Of a stretch of DNA of 5,146 nucleotides, positions 1 to 5,146 are shown in pieces. Below the pieces are notes generated by a model. That model was not told where the DNA came from and did not search any database. It saw only the letters and a program-made list of their open reading frames with translations. Each line of letters starts with the position of its first letter. Position 1 is the first letter of the stretch. The stretch is from the NCBI GenBank assembly GCA_964618565.1, contig CAZUBA010000054.1:1-5146 (forward strand). The letters are read 5' to 3'. The position numbers and the translations under genes were made by a program. This DNA comes from STC-113 sp964618565. Lineage in GTDB: Bacteria; Patescibacteriota; Gracilibacteria; BD1-5; UBA2023.

Positions 1-538
1 CTAATGCATTCGCATCAGGAGAATTGAGAATTGAGAACTGAGAGATGAGGAAATCCGATTCGAACGGATTATAGTTTTTTTCAAATGATGTTGAATTCTC
101 GAAGTTTCAAGCTACCTGGTATTCTCTCTTGTTGGAAGCCAGAGAGTAATCGTATTCAGAAGCCTTGAGAGGATCTGTAACTTTCTTTGATAATGTCTTT
201 TGTATCAGCTTATATGCAGTATCTCATAGTGTTCATTGGTTCCATATTGTTCCTCAAGAATATGTAAAAGGTGTAGGTTTGTCCGGTATGGGATACAATC
301 CTGAATTTACATTGTACATCTCAATTCACTTCTTTATGGACGATATGTCGGACAATCTAGTTGAGTCTCTGGCGCTTCAAGATTGAGAAGAGAAAGAAAG
401 GAATGCTATGGTTGCGAGTATGGCAAGTATGACTATAACGACTATGAGTTCTACTAGAGTAAAGGCAATTAAGTTTGTATGCGAGTGAGATTTTGGATTT
501 TCTATTTTTTGTTTGATGTTGTATTTTTGGTGGGGCAT
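1..538 (-). CDS. Type IV prepilin-like protein (3' end outside window), TGA read as Gly
   Basis: This is the start of a type IV pilin or pseudopilin, a protein exported to the inner membrane, cleaved by a prepilin peptidase and assembled into a pilus fibre. Translated with TGA=Gly it is open from ATG (538-536) to the left edge, 179 residues. A 25-residue basic/polar leader ends ...HTNLIA and is followed by FTLVELIVV and a long hydrophobic helix (residues 26-49). Glu30 is the conserved Glu at position +5 of the mature protein. The ARDSTRLSDI segment (about 56-65) is typical of CPR pilins. The residue before cleavage is Ala instead of the usual Gly. Six of eight glycines are TGA. No Shine-Dalgarno is visible. 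The globular part (about 75-179) is not recognisable beyond this. Its helix core is identical in protein to that of the large pilin fusion at 2601, but 14 of 24 codons differ. The C-terminus is missing. Confidence 0.9.
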
Positions 539-568
539 ATTATTGGGATAAACAAATAAATTAAGACA

Positions 569-597
569 AGAATATTATATTTTGATTTTAATGTCAA
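569..597 (-). promoter_or_regulatory. Putative sigma70-type promoter of the left prepilin gene
   Basis: On the minus strand a perfect TTGACA (592-597) is followed after 17 bp by TATTCT (569-574), about 30 nt before the ATG at 538. A perfect TATAAT also lies at 574-579, but only 12 bp from TTGACA, so it would need another -35. The -35 box abuts the T-run of the terminator at 600-627, so the upstream operon's terminator and this promoter are packed together. This is prediction from consensus only. Confidence 0.5.
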
Positions 598-599
598 TA

Positions 600-627
600 A
601 AAAAATCTTCCTTTCAGAAGATTTTTT
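600..627 (-). terminator. Rho-independent terminator after the jag-TPR operon (possibly bidirectional)
   Basis: An 11-bp perfect stem (600-610 with 617-627) encloses the 6-nt loop ctttca. On the minus strand it is followed by a run of seven T and begins about 10 nt after the TAA stop of the TPR-like gene. On the plus strand it also ends in six T, so it could work in both directions. The stem is AT-rich, with a GAAG/CTTC core. Confidence 0.8.
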
Positions 628-636
628 CTAGTAATT

Positions 637-1782
637 TTATTCTCACATTTTATTGTCCCAATGTCAGGTATCTTTATTGAAATAATAGATAACTTTTGAA
701 TCTTTATCGACTTGATAGTCTTGTGGAATATAATCTATAAATTTTTCCGAATATAATATTTCCGGATTTGATGCATGAATCTTATTTTTTTCAAAATATG
801 CTTTATCTGCAGCTTCAAGATAAGCAAGATTCATTTCTCTTACAGCTTTATTAAGGTAATTTGAACAGTTTGACTCATCTGCAATAGAATACTCTGTTGA
901 TTTCTGTCATAGCTTAAGCATTATTTCCTTTCTCACAAGATCAATATCACTAACGAATTTTCAGCTAAGATTTTTTCATTCTTGAAATCATTTGAAGAGC
1001 ATTCATCAGATATAGGATGAGAATTCCTGACATGCCTTGGTTTCTTGTGTTCACAGAGATTCTGCTAATGATAAGAACATTAAAATAGATTTCTGCCTAT
1101 CTCATGATTTTCATTGCATGACAGCCGCCATGACTCTTGATCAGACTGGAGCCTTTTCATTTGCTGAAGTGACTCTATAATATTCAGATGAACGAGCTCA
1201 ATCGTACTTATTCCAATATTGCGTATATGCAAGATAGTAAGGTATATTTGGTTCAGAACAGGGATTTTTATATTCTGCGGATGTCCATAGCTTTTTTAAA
1301 TCAAATTCTTTTTTGATTGCTTCGACTTTAACCAGATCACAAGTATTATTTATTCATTTAAGTCATAATGAAATTGACTGGTCAATATATTTATCCTGCT
1401 CTTTCTTATCAAACTCTTCATATCTGTCATTGCTTGAGGATAATAATAATTGTCAGATCTGATAAGGGTAATTGAAATTAGGGTTCAGATCTGTGATGAG
1501 ATTAAGCACTACAAAAAGATACTTCTTATATTCGCTGTCTACTGCATTCGATCAGATATATTGAATTGAATCCAGCCAATAATAATCGGCAACGACATTT
1601 TCAAATCATGCTGAAGAGGCTTTTACAAAAGTTTTGGAAGGCACAAACTCAGGATGATTTACAACATTCGTCTTAATCTGAAGATGAACAGGGTAGTTTA
1701 TAAAACCTCATATATAATAAAAGCATACTATTGAGCCTAATGCAAATCAGGTAAATAGCAAAAGTAGGATATTCTTTTTCAT
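637..1782 (-). CDS. Membrane-anchored TPR-like protein of unknown function, TGA=Gly
   Basis: A complete 381-residue frame runs from ATG 1782 to TAA 639-637, with 20 of 22 glycines encoded by TGA; the standard code would stop at codon 12. Residues 1-29 are MKKN followed by a hydrophobic segment, a signal anchor or uncleaved signal peptide, so the rest probably lies outside the membrane. The segment FENVVADYYWLDSIQYIG (60-77), followed by LITDLNPNFNYPYQIG (95-110), resembles a broad family of anchored, TPR-like bacterial proteins with an ADxxWLxxxQYxG signature and a 'D-x-x-P-x-F-x-x-P-Y' helix pair. Later helices (about 190-330) look like further alpha-solenoid repeats, with cysteines at 148, 175, 251 and 306. 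It starts 13 nt after the stop of the Jag-like gene, so the two are probably one operon. A role as an assembly factor for envelope or pilus proteins is only suggested by its pilin neighbours. I recognise the family pattern but no named gene. Confidence 0.85.
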
Positions 1783-1795
1783 TTTGTTAAATTTC

Positions 1796-2299
1796 TTAAA
1801 TATCAATTCAATCTATATCTATGTTTGCATTTGTTATTTTTCAAGAAGGCGCAAGATGCATCATCCTCTCTTTTCCTTCTCACATGCTGTAAGAACGGAT
1901 TGTTTCTAATTTTTTTTCTGAAATATAATTATGGATTTTCTTTCTTTCGTATGAGCTGAAGTTTGGCAATACTACTTCTTTTTGTGTTTTTACGACATAA
2001 TCTATTCTTCAGTCTATATATCTGTATAATTTTTCGTCTTTTGATTTTAGATAATCATTGATTTCAATATGAACCGTTGTGTTAGTTTCAAATGAATTCT
2101 CAATCATTCTTGATAGAAGATGTTTGATTGATTCAAGAGTCTGTCAATGAGTCCCTATTATAAGTTTTGAATCTTCAGTCTCCAGATGAATGAAATAAAT
2201 ATTTCTTTCCTCATCTTCGCATTTGACTGTCAGGCTTGTGGTTTTTACAGCCATAAGTCCAAAGAAATCTTGGCACAGCTTTTCTATTTTAGTTTTCAT
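1796..2299 (-). CDS. jag: KH-R3H RNA-binding protein, Jag/KhpB-like, lacking the Jag_N domain
   Basis: A 167-residue protein (ATG 2299, TAA 1798-1796) with the two nucleic-acid-binding domains of Jag/KhpB (SpoIIIJ-associated protein), a cytoplasmic RNA-binding post-transcriptional regulator. The KH part (about 18-85) carries SKLIIGTHGQTLESIKHL, whose GxxG loop is residues 49-52; Gly52 is TGA, which the fold requires to be glycine. The R3H part (about 90-152) has LPNFSSYERKKIH with the R-x3-H signature (Arg119, His123), then SMGEGKERMMHLAP, matching the family 'S-x-G-E...R...P' end. Bacillus Jag is roughly 200 residues with an N-terminal Jag_N domain, which is absent here. The usual neighbour yidC is not in the window; the gene instead leads an operon with the TPR-like gene and is divergent from the pilin fusion. 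An in-frame TAA lies 12 nt upstream of the chosen ATG, and no Shine-Dalgarno is visible. Five of eight glycines are TGA. Confidence 0.9.
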
Positions 2300-2332
2300 A
2301 CCATTTCAGGATTACAAATTAAATGCGGCGCT

Positions 2333-2360
2333 ATTATATAGATTATTTTTAAAAAAACAA
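2333..2360 (-). promoter_or_regulatory. Putative promoter of the jag-TPR operon
   Basis: On the minus strand a perfect -10 TATAAT (2333-2338) lies 34 nt before the jag ATG. A weak -35 candidate TTGTTT (2355-2360) sits 16 bp upstream inside a poly-A/T tract that could act as an UP-like element. The -10 box is convincing and the -35 is not. Confidence 0.5.
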
Positions 2361-2536
2361 AAAAATTTTACTTGAAGAACTGCAAAAATTAGACATACTT
2401 TAAATAAAGTTTATTAAACGAATAGCTTGTCATTCTTGTGTTTGATTTTTTCATTTGTAAATATAATGCTAAGTCTCCTTAAATTATTGATTAATTATGA
2501 ATTTGATAACAGCTAGCAAGTAAAACTTATTAAATT

Positions 2537-2564
2537 TAGACAATGATTTTTTTTGTGCTATAAT
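2537..2564 (+). promoter_or_regulatory. Promoter of the pilin-beta-helix gene
   Basis: TAGACA (2537-2542, five of six matches to the -35 consensus), a 16-bp spacer containing a run of eight T, and a perfect TATAAT (2559-2564). Initiation would fall near 2571, giving a leader of about 30 nt before the ATG at 2601. No Shine-Dalgarno lies in that leader. Confidence 0.65.
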
Positions 2565-2600
2565 CTCAAATAATATTTATCATTATAATTATATTTACCT

Positions 2601-4637
2601 ATGAATTTGTTTTTCAGAAATAAAAAATATGCTTTTACTTTGGTAGAACTTATAGTTGTCATCGTTATACTTGCAATATTGGCTACAATTGCTTTCCTAT
2701 CATTCAACTCTTACAATTCTTCTGCTAGAGACTCTGTCAGGATTTCTGACCTAAATCAAATATATAGATGACTTGTACTGTATCAGACTCATGCTTGAAA
2801 ATTTCCACAACCAGAAAACAGCATTAAATTATTTTCCTGAACTACTCAAATCTGATATCAATGAAATGTCGCTCAAAATACCCTCAAATTAGTCAATCTA
2901 TCTTCTTGATGATGAATTGACCCAGTCAACAGCAACTATTACTCATATAATGTGAATTTAGCTCAAAATAAGGCTCAGGTGGTCTGATTTCTAGAAAATG
3001 ATCAATCTTTATCATATGAGTATGCAGATGGCAATTTTTTCCCTCAGACAAATGCATATTATAAAAATGACTTTACTTTCACAAAGTGAGATCCATTATG
3101 CTTCATATTGTTTCAATCATGATCCAATAATTATACGCCCGCCCATGATTTGTATAGTGCCTGAACTTCTTTTTATACAAATTCATGAGCGTATAGCTCT
3201 TGAGCTTCATGCGTTTTGGATAATACTTCCAATCATCCGAAATTAGCTGATGTTATACTTGCTTGATATACCTGAACCTGAGGGTCATATGTCAATGGTT
3301 CTAGTGTTGCTTTGAGCTCCTTGGATGCTCCAATAGCTTCGGCGACCACAAACATCACTTTCAATTCTGTTACTTGGAATTGGAATACCTCCTCATGAGC
3401 TACGAGATATGAATTTTCGAGTGATAATTCAAATTGGATATCTTTATGAAATATCCTTACCTATAATGAATCGTGACTTTCTCCTTCTGTGAATATCTCA
3501 CGTTATGTCAGGGCATGTAATATTGACTGATGCAGCACTTTAACAGCGCTTAGCTCAACTACTCTTCTTGCGAATGTTTATGTGGCCAAAAATTGAACTT
3601 GAGCAGCGTTGTGTGGTACATTGGCTTTGCCCTGTAATACAATAAGCTTGTGAATCTCAAAAGCATCAAGCTGACAGACTGTATTTGTCTTCAGCTGAAC
3701 CTATATCGAAAATGTCAATATTTCAAATAAAACCATAAAATTATATTGAGAAAACAAAAATAGCACAAATATCAAGATATATGCAGTCTTGTCAGATTGA
3801 GCTGATCATAAGGCAATAGTGATCAATAATTCGCCTAATACTATAATTGAGTGATTTTCACTTGATCTTACGACATTTGTCTGAAGCGGTTATCAATTGC
3901 ATTGAATCTTTGGCGTAGGCAGTGCAAATATGATAATTAGGGATATTAGTGTTTTCTCCTCGACATCTCAATATATCCAATGATGAATAACTTTATCGAA
4001 TTCTTCTTATACCTCAATATATAATTCAAAACTCACCACTGCCTATCATGCCTGAGTTTGAATACTTGCTCAAACCAATACCTATGGCATGACTGTAAAG
4101 AATACTGAAATATCCGGTCCTTGGTTTAATTGAGTCACAACCGACTCAGGATGAGGCTCAGATTGAGTGAATTTTATTAATAACTATGTAAAATGAGCTG
4201 ATGACTGAGTTCATTTGCGTTGGAATTGAAATTTGATCAATAACACTATAGTTTGAAATTGATATTGAGTAACCTTTAATTACTGAGCAGGAGAATTCAA
4301 AAATAATATCATTGCTTATAACACCAATCATTGAATGAACGTATGAGATTCTTCATATAAGATAACCTGATACAACAATACATTCTATTCAAATTGATCG
4401 ACATATAATTCCAATTACATATCTTCAACCGGAGATGTGACAACAAGAGATCCTAAATTCACTGATAGCTCATATAAATTCCTTTCTGCAATTTCATCTG
4501 GTCAAGCTTCTGATAGTCCGGAATTGGATAGCTGAATATGAACTCTTGCATGATATTGAATCACTAATAATTCAACTTCAACTAATTGACAGGATGATTC
4601 TTGAACTATAGACAGGTGATACCATTGGAAGCAATAA
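2601..4637 (+). CDS. Large type IV pilin fusion with FN3-like and right-handed beta-helix domains, TGA=Gly
   Basis: An unbroken 678-residue frame with 56 of 70 glycines encoded by TGA, including three TGA in a row at residues 103-105; it ends at TAA 4635-4637. Residues 1-11 are a short basic leader (MNLFFRNKKYA). FTLVELIVV starts at residue 12, with Glu16 as the +5 Glu and a hydrophobic helix to about 35, then ARDSVRISDL: a classic prepilin start cleaved after Ala11. Residues about 57-235 are a pilin-like globular region. Residues about 250-315 resemble fibronectin type III (VTWNWNTSSGATRYEFS ... RYVRACNIDGCS). From about 340, PCNTISLGISKASSGQTVFV and FSGTYIENVNISNKTIKLYG are a typical opening of a right-handed parallel beta-helix. 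Short Asn/Gly-rich rungs follow to about 600, and a DPKFTD...SPELDSG...DRG ending as in PbH1/DUF1565-type proteins. Six cysteines (167, 204, 306, 311, 338, 345) could form three local disulfides. Ordinary pilins are about 150-200 residues, so this is probably a rare tip or minor pilin displaying an adhesin or glycan-active domain. Catalytic activity is not shown. Confidence 0.93.
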
Positions 4638-4677
4638 GATCAAATAAATCCTCCAACATGGAGGATTTATTTGATCT
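4637..4677 (+). terminator. Perfect 19-bp terminator hairpin after the pilin fusion
   Basis: A perfect inverted repeat (4637-4655 with 4659-4677) with a 3-nt loop (aca). The inner six pairs are GC-rich (CCTCCA/TGGAGG) and the outer arms are A-rich and T-rich, so the descending arm ATTTATTT can serve as the U-rich part. The first base is the last A of the TAA stop codon. It is symmetric and could also stop transcription arriving from the tRNA side on the minus strand. It lacks a separate poly-T tail. Confidence 0.75.
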
Positions 4678-4708
4678 AACATAGATTATTTGTTGCTGTT
4701 CTCTGAGA

Positions 4709-4744
4709 GAGATTTACCCTTTCGGGCATAAACTTCAATGTTGA
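4709..4744. repeat. Degenerate, shortened copy of the tandem-unit hairpin
   Basis: The core gatttaccc ... cgggcataaacttc is shared exactly with the tandem units to the right. The 14-nt stretch between the arms is replaced by ttt, and the following segment is deleted down to aatgttga. Pairing is kept: TTTA (4713-4716) with TAAA (4729-4732), CCC (4717-4719) with GGG (4724-4726), a 2-nt CA bulge and loop tttc. Survival of the stem while loop and flanks changed suggests that the hairpin is the unit under constraint. Confidence 0.6.
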
Positions 4745-4796
4745 ATTGAAAATATAAAATTGAAAATTAAAAATAATCCCCGCCGGAGGCTCTGTC

Positions 4797-4816
4797 ATTC
4801 CCGCGAAGGCGGGAAT
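4797..4816. repeat. REP-like GC-rich palindrome
   Basis: attcccgc (4797-4804) and gcgggaat (4809-4816) form a perfect 8-bp stem around a GAAG loop, inside the wider string gtcattcccgcgaaggcggg. This hairpin resembles dispersed intergenic palindromes found in many unrelated bacteria. It may act as a barrier or terminator for transcription entering from the tRNA side. There is no transposase nearby. Confidence 0.7.
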
Positions 4817-4845
4817 CTCCTGTTATAAGAGATGAGATATTTTAA

Positions 4846-5104
4846 TGGCGGAGAGGAAGAGATTTACCCGTACGTTTCACTCCCGGGCATAAACTTCTCA
4901 TCTCTTCAGGAACGTTGATTTTTTAAACATTTGGCGGAGAGGAAGAGACTTACCCGTACGTTTCACTCCCGGGCATAAACTTCTCATCTCTTCAGGAACG
5001 TTGATTTTTTAAACATTTGGCGGAGAGGAAGAGATTTACCCGTACGTTTCACTCCCAGGCATAAACTTCTCATCTCTTCAGGAACTTTGATTTTTTTAAA
5101 CATT
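4846..5104 (-). repeat. Three tandem 86/86/87-bp units, each carrying a tRNA 3'-end copy
   Basis: Units are 4846-4931, 4932-5017 and 5018-5104 (the last has one extra T in its T-run). They differ at only three positions besides that insertion: T to C at 4949, G to A at 5057 and G to T at 5086. Read on the minus strand, each unit lies downstream of the tRNA and ends in the tRNA's last 19 nt, AATCTCTTCCTCTCCGCCA (one change in the middle unit). Each can fold into an imperfect hairpin; in unit 1 this is GAAGAGAT 4856-4863 with ATCTCTTC 4900-4907, then TTA/TAA and CCCG/CGGG with a CA bulge and a 13-nt loop. The outer arm of the hairpin is part of the tRNA-derived segment. Near identity indicates recent duplication or ongoing homogenisation. 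Confidence 0.95.
4856..5079 (-). ncRNA. Possible co-transcribed repeat RNA downstream of the tRNA
   Basis: This is a candidate only. The three hairpins run from 4856-4907, 4942-4993 and 5028-5079. Both substitutions that fall in stems (4949 and 5057) leave G-U pairs if the RNA is read from the minus strand, but A-C mismatches if read from the plus strand. The minus strand is the direction of transcription from the adjacent tRNA gene. No obvious terminator separates the tRNA CCA from the first unit. The E. coli tyrT transcript is a known precedent for such a tRNA-repeat RNA. Confidence 0.35.
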
Positions 5105-5146
5105 TGGCGGAGAGGAAGAGATTCGAACTCTCGGTGCCCTTGCGAG
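5105..5146 (-). tRNA. tRNA 3' end, probably tRNA-Ser (5' part outside window)
   Basis: The minus strand shows, 5' to 3', 14 nt compatible with a long variable arm (CTCGCAAGGGCACC), the T-arm GAGAG-TTCGAAT-CTCTT (five pairs, one G-U), the acceptor 3' strand CCTCTCC, discriminator G and an encoded CCA. The implied 5' acceptor strand GGAGAGG and the long variable arm fit tRNA-Ser. The anticodon is outside the window, so the isotype is inferred. tRNA-Leu cannot be fully excluded. Confidence 0.85.

Larger units (their letters stand above)
2300..2600. other. Divergent AT-rich intergenic region
   Basis: About 300 bp separate the jag start from the pilin fusion start. It is very AT-rich with A/T tracts and holds one promoter candidate in each direction, near its two ends. 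I see no coding potential with TGA=Gly, no structured RNA and no clear operator palindrome. Confidence 0.7.
4678..4845. other. Non-coding repeat-bearing spacer
   Basis: No coding potential is seen in either code. It contains a degenerate hairpin copy (4709-4744), an AT-rich stretch of near-repeated ttgaa/attgaaaatt words (4741-4774) and a GC-rich REP-like hairpin (4797-4816). The abrupt change from AT-rich sequence to GC-rich pieces suggests acquired repeat elements. The segment aagagatgaga (4828-4838) is the reverse complement of tctcatctctt inside the tandem units. Confidence 0.7.

Noticed and set aside
56..74. T-arm-like palindrome aatccg-attcgaa-cggatt, as a possible tRNA
   Set aside because: On the minus strand it looks like a T-arm, but there is no acceptor stem, CCA or anticodon arm around it, and it lies in-frame inside the pilin coding sequence.
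165..386. Plus-strand standard-code ORF of 73 codons
   Set aside because: It lies antisense to the left prepilin gene, whose minus-strand frame has clear pilin motifs. The ORF protein resembles nothing.
2998..3246. Plus-strand standard-code ORF of 82 codons
   Set aside because: It is an out-of-frame shadow inside the pilin fusion, whose own frame runs unbroken once TGA is Gly.
2601..4637. The region as a decayed pseudogene with many in-frame stops
   Set aside because: All internal 'stops' are TGA (56 of them), with no TAA or TAG before 4635. Family motifs continue through them with glycine, and there are no frameshifts.
4846..5104. CRISPR array
   Set aside because: Units are near-identical over their whole 86-bp length with no variable spacers, so they are plain tandem repeats.
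4846..5104. Three additional tRNA genes or tRNA pseudogenes
   Set aside because: Only the last 19 nt match the tRNA; no T-arm 5' strand, anticodon arm or D-arm can be drawn in the units.
4846..5104. Prophage or integrative element attachment sites
   Set aside because: The tRNA 3'-end copies are only 86 bp apart with no integrase or cargo between them. A past integration cannot be excluded but is not shown.
4678..5104. Small proteins encoded by the tandem units
   Set aside because: The unit length of 86 bp is not a multiple of three, so no shared frame persists across units, and no start with a recognisable product is seen.

Overview
The window is AT-rich and uses UGA as a sense codon, so standard-code ORF calling breaks up every gene in it. 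Reading TGA as glycine (genetic code 25, used by Gracilibacteria and Absconditabacteria/SR1 of the Patescibacteria/CPR) restores four long reading frames. TGA falls at conserved glycines, for example the second Gly of a KH-domain GxxG loop. I count 87 TGA among about 108 glycine codons. All three complete genes end in TAA. The source is therefore very probably a gracilibacterial or absconditabacterial genome.

Layout from left to right. Positions 1-538 (minus strand) hold the N-terminal 179 residues of a type IV prepilin, cut by the left edge. Positions 569-627 hold its likely promoter and a terminator hairpin. Positions 637-2299 (minus) are a two-gene operon: a KH-R3H RNA-binding protein of the Jag/KhpB type, then a membrane-anchored TPR-like protein of 381 residues. 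Positions 2300-2600 are a divergent promoter region. Positions 2601-4637 (plus) encode a 678-residue fusion: a type IV prepilin N-terminus, an FN3-like module and a right-handed parallel beta-helix. I read it as a pilus-displayed adhesin or glycan-binding tip protein. It ends in a perfect 19-bp terminator hairpin.

Positions 4678-5146 are non-coding and repeat-rich: a degenerate hairpin copy, an AT-rich stretch, a REP-like GC hairpin, three tandem 86/86/87-bp units, and the 3' end of a minus-strand tRNA (probably tRNA-Ser) running off the right edge. Each tandem unit carries an exact or near-exact copy of the last 19 nt of that tRNA, including CCA. This closely resembles the tandem repeats after tyrT in E. 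coli (the rtT RNA locus). Base changes between units keep G-U pairs only in the minus-strand RNA, which suggests that the tRNA and repeats are transcribed together.

The two prepilins, and perhaps the TPR-like protein, point to a surface-appendage locus. That fits the host-attached lifestyle known for these bacteria, but the link is inference. Most standard-code ORFs in this window are shadows of the recoded genes.
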